The notes under the pieces: model-generated
Told to the model about the DNA's origin: nothing
What the model saw: the letters and a program-made list of their open reading frames with translations, nothing else
Database searches by the model: none
In this document: positions 21,677-35,362 of the stretch, in pieces
Layout: each line of letters opens with the position of its first letter
Position numbering within the stretch: the stretch's first letter is position 1
Made by a program: the position numbers and the translations under genes
Assembly: GCA_022495005.1 (NCBI GenBank)
Contig: JAGYXB010002071.1
Location: forward strand, 744,001-808,000
Direction of reading: 5' to 3'
DNA: 64,000 bases
From: Rhyacophila brunnea
Lineage: Eukaryota; Arthropoda; Insecta; Trichoptera; Rhyacophilidae

Positions 21677-24600
21677 AGATCCGGAGTCCAAAAGCATCCT
21701 TCAAAAATTACAGTCTACAAAAGCTCAACCAATCTACGTAAGTATATCTATATTAAAACCAGAAGTCCAAAGTCGAATTGACACATCAGTTTATTCTTTC
21801 TAAAACTTATGGAATAAAATTTTATTTATCTTCGTAAATTACGTGCTTCCAGATGCGACTAACATTATCTTCGCGAAATTGATTAATTCTAAAGATATTT
21901 TTAATATTCGTTCGATAGTTCGATACTATCCAACGAAATTGGATTCTTCAATATTTCGTTATATTGTAATGTGTCTACATTAAATGGGTTCAAAAACGAG
22001 TTACTTACGTTGTTTTTTTTTATGAAAATCCATAAATCCGGTTGAAAATTCAGTTTGAAAGTCTTAAACAATAGCAACGAAAGTGCTTTTTTGAGACTGC
22101 CATCTATAATAACTACAGATACAGATTGTCAACATATTAATAATGCTCATATACAGTTTCAACATACGGATCGTATATTATACTATCAACCATTTACGGG
22201 TTACAAAAATCACGATTGGATCGCCGGTTGACGAACTCTAGCTTATATAATGAAAAGTTAAAGCATTTTATAGACTTCAGAGTTAATCCAGATTCAAAAG
22301 ACAGTAAATACTAAATTACACTGTCTCTATTGAAGATCTCAGTAGCTGGCCAATAAACCCATTAAGTATCTTAATCACTGTAAGCAACAATCGACGGAAG
22401 AAGAAATTTAATGGGCCAATATGCCTTAATGACAAATAAATTCAATCCAAGAAGCATTAAACAAATTAACAACGTTTGGTAAAGAAGAGATTGTGATGTG
22501 CATTACTTACCCGCATTTGTATTTTTTATTAAAATATGCAAAACAGTTTCATAGTCAATATGTACTTTCAATTTTCAATTCATAGAAATTATCGGAATCA
22601 ATCAATTAAAATTATTTCCAATTTAATAGACACCTATAGTATATAATATAAAAAAATAATTAGCTTCTACGCCATTGAAATGAAAACATCAAAATATCTA
22701 TGTAAGTCATAACTTGAGATGCAATCCAATATAAATAAGATTAAATATTTATTAAAAGCTCTCAACTGCTTAGCTTTTACGGATTCAGAGCTTATTTATT
22801 TTTATGAATCCCGTCAAGTTTACATTCATACTTAAAATTAACGGCTTAAGGAATGAGTTAGCTTTTAATTTACTCGTCGTTTTCTGGCTGCAAAGACGGA
22901 ATGTTTAATGGTAGCAAACAAAACATTATTAAATTAATCAAAAAAGAGCAAATAATAACGAATTCATAAAAAAATGACTTTGTGCTGTGTTAAAAAAAAC
23001 AATAATAGGCTGAAAAATGACGACCATGAAGCCTTTGAAAGAAGTTTTACTGTAATAATTAAAGAATGACGCCTATTTTGCTGCAAATAGAAGTAAATTA
23101 AAGGTATATAAAGCTAAATCAAAATAATATAAGTACATTATGTACTTATCGTAGGTACCTATATCGCCGTTTATGGCGGCAATTCAATTATTCTATTTAC
23201 ACTGTGTCACAATTCATTGCGAAACGGACACGGAATGTCTTTATAAAGAAGTGGATTTATAAAACAATGCTGGTTAAAAATGTATTAGTACATTATTTAG
23301 CGTCTTATCTTTAAATATGCATAATGAAAAAAGCGACAACGTAACGGTTTTGGTTTACTATAAACAGGTAAGTACTTATATGAAAATGAAAAATTAATTT
23401 GAAAGTTGTTTATTAAACTGTTACAGTTAGATAGTGAATTCAATTTGAAAAAATAGCATAACTGTGTCAATAAACACAGAAAAAAATATATTTCCAACGC
23501 GTTAATTAAATATAAAATGTAATATATATATAAATAAAAAAAAATATTTATATTAAAATATACTTAAGTACTAAGAATTAAATGTATACCTAATGCTGCA
23601 AGTGGTAAAATTTCTGTGAACCATTAAAATGGACTAATATAATTATAGTCGCTCGTGCACGCCATGTTTTTTTTTTAAAGAAAATTGCACTTTTTATGAG
23701 AGCTTCAAATTTGGCACACATCATGTCTACACCCATTGTTGACGTTTAAGAAGGATAGCCTAACCTAAAGTTTATCCCCTAACAATAAAAAATGGCCATG
23801 TTTCTCAAATTGCTTCCCATAAAATTGTATTTATTTTAATATTTGCAAGTTAGGTGTGAATTATAATATTTTTGGGGATGCTCAATTTAAAAAAAATTAC
23901 AACGAAAAGACAACCGCTGTACTAGACGTTGCTGTAAAATTGTTGCGGAGAAATATTTTAAGTATTTGAAGTCACATAAAATTGAAATAATGAGAACCAA
24001 AATAAGAAATAGCTACATGAATACTTTAGTATCATTATTGTATAGGTATAGGAGGTATATAAATAATGATATATGACTATAGATCTAGTATAAGTTGTCC
24101 GCTGAGTGAAGGCGCCACATGCTAACATTTGACATATCATACAATATATTTTGTTATAGATACTGTACTGAGCTTAGTTCTAACTTTGAACTCCGGGCAA
24201 TTTATGATGGCATGTATTTAATAAATATGCAAACTTTTGCTATTTCATTTGACATTGCTTTTTAAAAACATAAAAAACATTGGATAGCTAAACGATAATT
24301 CGAAAAAGTATTTAATTACTATTTTTATAACACGGAAACTAACATTTAAAAATAATTGTAATTAATATGTTGTTTAGTTCATTGGACAGGAAAGTGTCAA
24401 AAATATCCGAGCAAGCGAGTAAATAAGTACAATAGAAAATAGTATAATATAGCGGGACAAAACTTTTTTATAGTGAGACGTTCACAGCAACGAAACACTA
24501 TTTCAAACTGACAAAAAATACAAGTGCAAAAAGTGTTGCTGTGAAAGGAGCCAGCGGCCCCGACCGAAGGCGTAATAGGTTTTTTTCCAACGACCATGGT

Positions 24601-27600
24601 AGTTTAGCATTGGGTGTGAGTATGAATACACACTGTACAGAATGAAACCCATATTATATACCTAATAATACGTAGAAGCTTACCAGCAAAAGTTTAATGC
24701 TACCCCGTAAGAAAATTCTATAAATAAAGCAGGCTGGATTTTTCAACTCCTTTTTTTATCCAATTGTCGAGTCAAGGATAACTAGGTACGTCGTCTGCGG
24801 ATGCCAAAAAACGCAATCTTTCTTGGGATGAGTCAGGAGCGGGTGGATGGGCATTGATAAATGTACATGAAACGACGTTAGGGGTGTCTAGTTTCCCAGA
24901 AGTCTGCAATGACGTGTCAGTCAATATTATGTCCTATATGGTGATGAATCATCCTCAATATACTTACACATATATTAAATTAACTTATAATAAATTACTA
25001 CTTAGGAAATTTTCATCCCCCACTCTTATTACTATATGCAGTGAATACACTATACGCGAACTGCTTCTTGTGAGTGGATTGGCTCTTCTACGAAAACAAG
25101 TATCTTCCAAGCACGAGTAAATCAAACTGAAACTATTTGTTTTTGCATGTTTATGGCATTCTCTCACACCTTTGGGATGGTGTAAAGTAAATATATCCTG
25201 TGAAAGAATTAATTACTCATGTCTGACCGCTGACTTGACTAAAACACGTATATTCCACGCACGGGTAAAAGAAACCACTTAACTGAAACTATCCGTTATT
25301 ATATTCTATTAGAAAATTTAATTTGAAAATAAATGCAAAATTTCAATTATCACACCATTTACTGGCGCTATAGACCATTCAAGTCCATATGACCGACTGC
25401 ACAACTGTACTTCAGTCCAGTTTCCAATCGGCCACAAACGGAAAAATATGTGACTAAAAAGTGTAAATTTGCAGAAAATATTTACGCGTAAGGTTGGTGG
25501 GGTCGTGTGATATGCATGGCGTGACCTTAATGAGGTTCGGATACATTTCGGAAAATGAGTGGAAGCATCTATGTCTGATAACACATTTTATATGCCTACC
25601 AAATAAAATAAAATAATATTTCAAACACTTCTCCCGTGGCGCGAGCATACCGTGAGCTTACGTGACGTGATGGTAATGTGTTTATAGCATAATAGATATC
25701 ACTTCGTGTTAATCACTTACATAATACATAAAACAATGAACAAGATGAGCGAATTGCCTTAATAATGTTTTTATGTGTGTCGAATTCAAAACAATAATAA
25801 TGACTAGTAAATTCAATGAAATAGTAACTGGGAGTGTGATTAAAAAGCGACGTTGCAATATGTATGCCATTGTTTGCGCCTGTTTTGGGCACTCACCCTG
25901 TATTGAATTGCCAATAGTGCATATCACCGCCAGACAATTACCCACACGCCCGGTGCCTGTTTGCCCCAAAGCAAGCAAGTAAAAAAAACTCAATCTGCGA
26001 GTTTGCGTTCGCGGGCTGTTCGCACTGCAGGCTCCGCCGCTCCCAAGCACTATTGCAGGGGGAGGTAGGGAGCACTTTCAAGAGATTTGTGTTGCCATAG
26101 GGGCGAAACCGTTTCCCCATTTCGGTGGAATAAATTTTCATTTTTTCGCACAGTAAATACCGCTTTTCGGCAGCGCTGGATTGCCATAAACGCAAATGAA
26201 AATTTAATATAATGACGTTAAGATCTTATAAGAATAGTTGCCCGTGTGGAACCTACTGATGTGCATTACACTAGAAACTCAATTACATAATATTAGCATG
26301 TCTAATGAAGTTAAAAATAAATTTTGGAGAGATATAGGTACGTTTAATGCCTTGGTTCGAAATCACAAAAAGATCATTTCCAGTTTGGACAACTTACGGA
26401 ATTTGAATCACATCGTCTAGCTAGACTCTGGATTGAAATAGTTATTAATTCATCCATGAGTGCAAATATTTTTCTAATATGTATAATTCATACTATAATA
26501 TTAATTTCATAAAAGATTTTATAAAATATTACATATTTATCAAAGATCTTTTATAGCATAATACCGACCTAATTAATATAGAGATGTTATTCATTTCAAT
26601 TACCCTTGTAGCATTATTATACATAATGATTACACGTGGCCCACCCTACTTTGACACGAGTTCCCGTGTACCTAGTTATCATTCTATAATATTTCATTAA
26701 GTTAGTCCGAAAATTTTGCTAAGTGATAAAACAACATAACTTCCAGTAATAAATAAACCTTAAGTATTAACAAAGAACTCGACTAATATTTTATATTCGA
26801 ATTTCAAAGTAAATAAATGGAGCTTTTGTTATAATTTATGGAGCTTTCATAATATTCTATTCGTTTTGAAAGAAAATTATTGTCTTACTCAGCGCAAAAC
26901 ATTATTTGGAAAATTTTGATGATATTATAATTAAATACACTAATGCTGTAAATTTCCCAAGTAAAATTTGAGGGAAAAAGACGAAAATTTAAAATTAATT
27001 AGGAAACGCAATTATAATTCGCTATAAACTGGAGTAAAATAATATACCTATACATCGGGCCAGAATGTTGACTAAACGGTGTATTTTATTACCTAATAAA
27101 ATAACAACGACAAGCCTACCTCGCACATACACGACAAAAACTTAATCAATTTCTAATTATAGCCGACCTTAGAAGATTAATGAGTTCAAACTAATTTCAA
27201 AGAGAACAAAACATAAATTAAAGACACAAAATTCGTACGAAACAAATTCACAAAACTTTCGTTGATTGAGCTTGCAAAACATAATGGGAAAATAAAATAT
27301 AATAAATACAACGACAAAAAACATTTATTGCGTTCTAAATAACTTGTCTTCCGTAAAACGAATTATTTAGACAGTATAAACCATTAAATTAATATAATCT
27401 AAAACACTAGACACGCAATTTCTATGTCACTTCGTATAAATGACTACAAGCAATAAAGCACTAGAGCACCTAACCTTATTGCTATACCGCTCGCGTACTA
27501 TTGTGGTCTTGAAAAACGAAGTTTGGGTATGTTCGAGTAAAACACGGGGCCTGGCTTCAACACGCATTGATAGGGCAAACAAAGGGGCGTACATTTGTCA

Positions 27601-28725
27601 TTTTCACACACGCCGAGGGAAGAAAATCTATCGCCCCAAGTCGAAGGCAGATTGGGAATACAAGTGGGGAAATGGTTTGATCGCGCAACGCTTTGATCAT
27701 TAATTTTCAATATGACGTGACAATGTTTAATGATACATCTGAAATGTTGTATGTAAATAAACAACGTTGAATTATCTCAGTGAAATATTTACTACAAAAC
27801 AATTGTCATAATCAGCCTCGATCGGTGTTTTCAACATTTTTACTTTTAAAACGCCACACCAAACATCGACATAATAATTTATTAGTACTTAATTAAATTT
27901 CTTTGCAAATCTTCGAACACTGTTTTAGCAAAAACTGCAGTTTAATATATTGTACTGATTTTAAAGAATCAATACGCATTTAAGAACATTAAAATATAAG
28001 TACCTACATATATTTTAATTTTTTTAGCTAAAAAACAATAGGTAGTAAGTACTTATAAAATTGTCAGATTTTTATTAGTACCTATTTCGTATTTCATGGA
28101 TATTTTTATCACCAAAATGTAGTTTGATAAGTTTATTTGAAGGCGGCAAAAATCTTAATTTTAATGTATTTTTTTAATTTAAAAGCCATCGATTTTCATT
28201 AACAAACATTAAATGTGAATAATTTGTTTTTTTTTTGTATTTATATAAATTCGAGCTTTGACGCGGATGGACACAATACAAATTAATATAAATAAAAAGG
28301 ATTTCAAGCAGGGAACACAAAAATAATGAGAACTGACTTACCCTACTGGGTTTGGTATAACAAGGAAAATATCTCGAGTAGGTAAAAATATGGGATAAAC
28401 TTAAACACGTGTTAAAGAATATGCTACTTTCAATAATATGCATTTTAATTTGTCACGTTAATGTAACGTGCTTTCAATCTTTGGGAACAGTCGACGCGGT
28501 TTTTTTTACTTGGGTTTCATGGCGGCCAGGCCATAAACTACCCTGCTTCAGAACTTTGGTCCACGGCGATGGCTTTTACATTTATATTTATTAATCTGTC
28601 AAGTTATATTTATAGAGATATGTTTTCTAGAAAGATCGATGTTTTTTTAATTAGAAAAAATATAAGTACGTAAAAATACATATATATATTTTTAAATAAT
28701 CGTGACTTTCTAAAGAATTTACCAA
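21677..28725. other. Seven kilobases with no recognised gene or element
   Basis: Read on both strands without finding splice-bounded coding segments, transposon termini or RNA genes. Patches that are less AT-rich lie near 24540-24600, 25330-25590, 25860-26200 and 27500-27700. Their open frames are short and carry no motif I can name. If the syntrophin gene extends this far, this is intron. Confidence 0.4.
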
Positions 28726-28936
28726 ACTACACTGTAATGGTAAATGACGATATTGTAATAAAAATCCGACTTCTATAATAATAACAGTTCTTTCTAAATT
28801 CTGGGTGTAATTTTAATAAAAAAATCTTTTTATGTAGGTACATACCTAAATAAATAAATACATTTGAATTTTGAAAAATCTCTTAGGTCTACGTCTGTTG
28901 ATTTTGTATCGCCAATTTTAGTATTACATTATATTA
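28726..28936. repeat. Tandem duplication, unit 1
   Basis: First unit of a direct duplication with a period of about 254 bp. Shared blocks are AAATGACGATATTGTAATAA, GTTCTTTCTAAATTCT, AATAAAAAAATCTTTTTATG and GGTCTACGTCTGTTGAT. Between the units are about 43 unmatched bases. Confidence 0.9.
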
Positions 28937-28979
28937 GGTATGGATGCATCTGTTAGTTTCCCATAGTAAGAATGTATAA

Positions 28980-29168
28980 ACTACATTGTAATGATAAATG
29001 ACGATATTGTAATAAAAATTCGACTTCTATAATAATAGTTCTTTCTAAATTCTAGATGTATTTTTAATAAAAAAATCTTTTTATGTAAATAAATAAATTT
29101 AAATTTTGAACTCTTGGGTCTACGTCTGTTGATATTGTGACGACAACTTTGTTATTACATTATATTAT
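28980..29168. repeat. Tandem duplication, unit 2
   Basis: Second unit, matching 28726-28936 with small deletions (for example AATAATAACAG shortened to AATAATAG). Both end in ATTACATTATATTA. It looks like an old segmental duplication of non-coding DNA. Confidence 0.9.
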
Positions 29169-29898
29169 TATGTATAATTATTGATGCATCAGTCTTGTAT
29201 GGAGGCTTCGTCACAGTGTATAATTATACATATAAGATCAGCATCCACATATTGTGTCAGTGTGGTGAGTAGTATATCTGGGTGCTGTGATGAAAAACGC
29301 CGGCCAAGTGTGGGGTTACGGTGCGGTTTCCACCCCCTAGCCAACAAGACGACTGATCGCCGATAATTTTCGAAGATGTTCTTTGGCGGTCTTCCGTCCG
29401 CTGTCTTACACACCGAGGGGTTGTCTCAATGACGCTAAACTTACACAAGATCAGATATTGCGCTTAGCCCCAATCAATTATTAAACAATACAAATCTGAC
29501 AGTGGGTGTATTTTGTAAACACACACACACTGATATAAAGAACTACGTAGACAAACATTACAACCTACTTAATATTTCGTAAATAATTCTAAATACTCAT
29601 TTATTTATATTTTAGAATAATTAACCGATGCAGGCTCTTCAGTTGACAAATGGGAGACATATTACATGTGTAAATATATACTTAATGTATGTAATCTCAA
29701 TATTACACGCTTCCCATTTAAAATACTACCAATGCAATAGATAGTAATATTTTAATTTTTGTTTTTACATACACTTGAAACGACAATGTTGCAAACATGC
29801 TTACTTCGAAAATATTATGATTTTCCACAAATACCAGTGAAACAAAAAATTAATCCAAGGATAAAATGGTTATTTATTTTACGACGTTTTATTAGGTC
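29169..29898. other. Unrecognised stretch with a GC-richer core at 29270-29430
   Basis: The core has overlapping minus-strand open frames of 63 and 74 codons. Neither could be assigned to a family, and they are probably fortuitous or part of an unnamed repeat. Confidence 0.3.
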
Positions 29899-30222
29899 GT
29901 ATTCTTATTTGTCCGGTGGTTGTTTGTCCGGAACAAATCTTGCAATCGATTTTTAACTAACTTCCTGACTAGCTAGACATTTGAAACTTTTAGAATATAT
30001 CAGAACACCCATTCCAATGCATTTTTTAAATACTTTTAGCCATTTTTAAGTAGAATTAAATTCATTTTCAGTTAATTCTGTTTTGTATGAAAAGTTATTT
30101 CGGAAGAAATCCGTAATCCAATCCACTATTATTGGTTGCAGGGTCGTAACAACTAAATTATTCATATATACGTGCGTTACTATGGAAATCAATATGAGTG
30201 TCAAAATGACATTTCAGTATTA
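29899..30222 (-). repeat. Dispersed repeat, copy 2 of an inverted pair
   Basis: Reverse complement of 13245-13567, diverged by point changes and a small insertion of about 10 bp near 30193-30205. Together the copies sit 16 kb apart in opposite orientation. Confidence 0.85.
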
Positions 30223-30583
30223 TTTCTGTCAAATACTTTTTAATAAATATTTTTTTTGATCGTTTAAGCTAGTCAAGTCAAGTTTATATGATTCAACAGA
30301 AAATTTAAAAACGTTTTATATAAAAAGTTCTTTTTATCATGTAATTATTTCTGTTTATTTTATCTTAGCCCTATTAATACATAATGTATTAAGTAACAAT
30401 TTGTGTTTCTTCAGGCATCATTTCTATTTTAGAAAGCTTTTACGGGAAATAAAAAAATACACATTTATTTCTAAATATAATAATTATTTAATCGCGAGAA
30501 GTTCAATAATTGTTGGTGGGTGATATATTTACTGATAATTAAAAAGCACAAATAAATGAAATACAAATAATCATTGTACTTAA

Positions 30584-31920
30584 GGGGGGACATGCTCGTC
30601 AAAGGTCAAAATTGAGTTTTTATTGTATTTTCAAACCATGATCCTGGACACTCCTTAAACGTTGTAGATAATCTATTTATATAATTTTGAAGCCTTATTA
30701 TCCTTTATAGTTATTTTAAACATTTGATGACTGCATAAAGTATTTTTGTTACATAAAATAGTATTCTTTTAAACCTCTCGCTCTAATGTTTTAGAATATA
30801 GTCATATTTCGGTACATAACTGTGCAGTGGTGTTAAGATTTTTACATTTATTAATTTTTAAACGCATTTATAAAACCATTAGCAAATTTAATGAGAAATT
30901 TTTGTAAATATTCACGATAAAATTATATTGATAATCTCTGTGATCCCAAATTTGACAAGAATTAGGCATTTTATTATTCAAAAAATCGGCCAGATTAACA
31001 CATTTGAAGATGATTCTAAAGATATTTATTATAAGCTATGTCTTTGACCATTCAAGTGTGTGACATCTTATGAATAATGATTGCTTTATAATAATTATTG
31101 ACCTAAGAATAAGGTAGTGTTTTTTTGAAATACGCCATTTCTTTTGTCATTCCCCAGTGGTTAAGCTACAACATACGGCCGTAGCCATAAATTGACAAAC
31201 TATAATTGAAGTAGGGAGTAAAATTATTAACGCGCGTGTTTGAACATGTACCTAACCGAATTTTTTTTTATTTTTTTTTAAACGGTACATGTTCAACATT
31301 GCGCGTCAATATTATTTTATACCAATTATAGTTTGTCAATTTATGGCTAATGTAGCTTAACCGAAATGACAAAAGAAATGGCGTATTTCAAAAAAACACT
31401 ACCTTATTCTTAGGTCAATAATTATTATAAAGCAATCATTATTCATAAGATGTTTATCACACTTGAATGGTCAAAGACATAGCTTATAATAAATATCTTT
31501 AGAATTATCTTAAAATGTGTTAATCTTGCCGATTTTTTGAATAATAAAATGCCTAATTCTTGTCAAATTTGGGATCACTGAGATTATCAATATAATTTTA
31601 TCGTGAATATTTTACAAAAATATCTCGTAATAAATTATGCTAATTTATAAATGCGTTTAAAAATAATAAATGTAAAAATCTTAACCACTGCAATATGTAC
31701 CGAAATATCTATATTCTAAAACATTAGAAGAGGTTTAAAAAATACTATTTTATGTAACAAAATACTTTATGCAGTCATCAAATGTTTAAAATAACTATAA
31801 AGGATAATAAGGCTTCAAAATCATATAAATAGATTATCTACAAGTTTAAGGAGTGTCCAGGATCATCGTTTGAAAATACAATAAAAACTCAATTTTGACC
31901 TTCGACGAGCATGTCCCCCC
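30584..31920. mobile_element. TTAA-flanked foldback element with 640-670-bp arms
   Basis: A 1337-bp inverted repeat. The left arm 30584-31252 begins GGGGGGACATGCTCGTC and the right arm 31284-31920 ends with its inverse. The loop is only 31 bases (31253-31283) and mostly T. Arms are highly similar, with small indels that account for the 669 versus 637 bp difference. The tetranucleotide TTAA abuts both ends (30580-30583 and 31921-31924), as expected for a piggyBac-type target duplication. No reading frame is present. Confidence 0.92.
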
Positions 31921-32315
31921 TTAAACACGTCTTCGAAACACTCCGCGGCATTCGTAAATTAAAAACTACCCTAGTTACCTGTGCAATACATAATTATTCG
32001 TGATACAATATACATAGATACAATAATATTATAAGATTACAGCGATATATATATATGTAGTAAATAATTAGGTGATTAGATAATATATACTTACTTTTGT
32101 CTACTTTAACGACACACGTTTTCGCAGAACCAACTTGCACTGGTTGATCTTGAAAATGTATTAAAAGAACAAGCTGGCCAGGTAAAATAACGAAATAGTA
32201 TTATAATATATTGGTAGACAATCGTTAACTTAAATAAAACATTCATTTAATACAGGTGATTGACGCCCACGTTCACACGTTTTGTCCATATTCTGTTTAT
32301 TCGTCAATAGACGAC

Positions 32316-32649
32316 TTAAGCCGCGTTGACACGGTCCAAGTACGATCCAAGTAGACTTGGATAGGAATAATTAGTATGAAGATCTCTCATCCAAGTGACA
32401 GCTTCATACTATTTATTCCTATCCAAGTGCACTCGTATGTGACATCTGCATACTAATTATTCCTATCCAAGCTACTTGGACCGCGTCCTACTCATCCAAG
32501 TTAACTTGGATAGGAATAAATAGTATGGAGCTGTCACTTGGATATGAATAAATAGTATGAAGCTGTCACTTGGAGGAGACATCTTCATACTAATTATTCA
32601 TATCCAAGTCTACTTGGATCGTACTTGGACCGTGTCAACGCGGCTTTAA
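32316..32649. mobile_element. TTAA-flanked 330-bp foldback MITE
   Basis: The ends read TTAAGCCGCGTTGACACGG and, inverted, TTAAAGCCGCGTTGACACGG; the right end has one extra base. Inside, about six copies of a 25-bp motif (ACTTGGATAGGAATAA then TAGTATGAAG) alternate in orientation. The whole element can fold into a long stem. No coding sequence. Confidence 0.88.
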
Positions 32650-35000
32650 GAACGAGTAAACAGTCAAATTTTTTAATGGTTGTGACAATTAAACTTATCG
32701 AAATGTGATGAAACATGACACTAATAAAATATCAAAGTATATAATTATAGAATTTTTCAGGCTTCGTCGTATTAAAATCTCGTATTTTGAAATATATATT
32801 ATATAAAACAAAATTATTATAAACAAAAAATTCTAGAAGCGTTAAAAAACAATCAAAACTATAATTTGCGCATTTATGAATCTGGCAGTTAAAAAAGTAT
32901 TATATTAAGCCGTCAACTAAGTACTTAGTCAACATCATTTCGTGGACAACATGGTCTATGTCACCCGCCTGATGAATATAGTCAACAAATAATAATATAA
33001 TCATCAGTTGACTGACAGTGGCACTGATTGGAACGCTATTAAATTAAGTTTGTAGGAACATTTAAAAAAAAAAATAGATAGGTACAACAAATTTGTAAAG
33101 CTTAAATCGATTAGTAGGTACTCACTTAGTAATTTTGGTCGTCACACCAATATTGCAACACTGACTTGGAGTTGATTTGGAGAATTTTATTTAACATTTA
33201 AATCAATTAATTACATAACTATTTCATTTTTGTCAGACACTTCAATATCGTGCCAGTTGTTATGAACAACTAACTATCCGATGCTTTTTTTCTACAAGAA
33301 GATTTATTTTTTGCACAGATCGTATCGGAAAGAAATCAACCAATATTAACATTATTGAAATATATTCCAATTAAGCATTCGATAGAATAACACTTAACGA
33401 TTATATTAAAGAATCAAAGGATGGGGAGTTACAGCGATAACTTCACGGGGTAAAATAATATTAGATTCAGTATCTGGGGACCGGCGTTAAAAGAGTGTAT
33501 TAGTATGTAGAATGTAGATAGGTACAAGTGAGACCTAGTAATGGGTAACGACTGTAGCGAGAAATTCAAAATTTATCTTACAATTGTTATTATTAATCAA
33601 TACGTATCTAAGAGCAATAAAAAAATATTGTTTATAAATAAAATGTAGTGTAGTTCAGTAGGTACGCTGTATTAACTGTATAAAATACAAAAATGAATAA
33701 TTCATAGTTTTAAAGTTGTGTTTTCAAATTGAAAAAAAAAACATTGATTTGAAGAAAATGAAAATGCGACTCTAACGAGAATCATTTTGAGTAATTTTTG
33801 GCACTGTTTAATTATAATTTATATCGTCTGGAGTAATTACAAGTTAGGTGATTACATTGTCTTGATGTATCTATCCATCTGTCTGTCACTTTGTCTGTAA
33901 CAATAATCTCTCTCTCTCTCTGACGCACGACAGCGTCTTTGTTGCGTGATTGCATAAATAGAACTCCCACATCCCTCCCATGCGTGCTGCACTTAATTGT
34001 TTAGTCACTTACCAGTATACATTTCGCTCAATGCTATTATTGTCTATTGGTATTCAAATCGGCGCGTTATTTAGCTGTGGATATTGTTACCCTTGCTTAC
34101 CCCTATACAATATTGCTTTGCTGACGATATTAAAAAATATTATTATTGTTAGCTAATTTGTATTATCGAGCGCAACGACAATAATGTTGACATGTGGCGC
34201 TATTATTGTTTCTAGTAATTTATAAAATTTACACTATCTCAATTCGTTTCCATTTCGCTCACACGGTCACTGTGACATACAAAAAATATGTCGAATCGTA
34301 AAATATTTTTTATAATATTACGATAAATACCAGGTTAGAAACACATTTTATAAACTATGATTTTATAAATTAATTAACATCAAATAAATACTAAATCTCT
34401 CGAACAGGGTGAATATTTAATTTGTAAAGTAATAAATAATAATTTCTCCAGTTATGTATTTAATTGGATGTCTCGTAGTTCCGTCACTGGATGTCTCTTA
34501 ATACCTATTACGCTCGACCTTAAACAGAAAACGACGGGATGTGTTATTTTAAGATTTTCATAGTTTGCCGTAATATCGAAAGCGGAGGTTATGATAACCC
34601 TTTGACTTGTAAATTTCTGTGTTGTTACGGAACTATCTCCGGCCCATCCACGCCGTGTACACAAAGTAAAATTACTCGCATGTAGGTAGGTACCTATGCG
34701 TTGAATCGGAATAATTGATTTCATGACTTCCTACTGAGTGAATTAATTTTCGTTTCATCGCCGATTTGGTTTCAATTATGCCAGAATTCAGAAACTAGTT
34801 TAATATACTTGACTACGTATAAAAATAACAAACCTAAATTATCCCAGAGTTTAGTTTAAGGGTTGGGTAAACATCTTCCGACTTATATTATTATATTATG
34901 TAATATTAGGTATGTACGTCCGATAATACGGGTCACTATAATAATATGTTGTATACATTTATCTATATTCTATACAGATAATAAATAATTTAACTAGGCT
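32650..35000. other. AT-rich stretch, only a (TC)n microsatellite
   Basis: A (CT)n tract lies near 33907-33922. No gene or transposon ends were recognised. Confidence 0.5.
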
Positions 35001-35362
35001 GTTTCAAAGAACGCCCTTAGGCTCCAGGCTGTTTCAAATGTGAGTTAGCATAGTTTTCTGCATTCAGATGTATTCAACATGTACTTAGAACCTTGTTAAG
35101 AGCATAAATGTCCTAACTCCAAATTTTCGACAAAATGACATTTAAACATCATTTGACTCATTTGCATCACTTTTATTTGGTGCAAGAACGACAAATCAGT
35201 TCTTATTGTAAAAAAAATAATTATGTAGGTACTTAGAACCTTGTTAAGAGCATAAATGTCCTAACTCCAAATTTTCGACAAAATGACATTTGAACATAAC
35301 AGCTGAATGCAGAACTATTCTAACTCACATTTGAAATATTTTACAGAAGTGTTCTTTGAAAC
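35001..35362. mobile_element. Nested TIR element with internal direct repeats
   Basis: Outer ends GTTTCAAAGAAC (35001-35012) and its perfect inverse (35351-35362). Inner inverted arms TTCAAATGTGAGTTAGCATAG (35032 on) and their near inverse (to about 35337), each continuing into CTGCATTCAG. Between them is a direct repeat of about 70 bp at 35080-35149 and 35228-35298 containing GTACTTAGAACCTTGTTAAG. No target duplication was clear. Superfamily unassigned. Confidence 0.75.
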
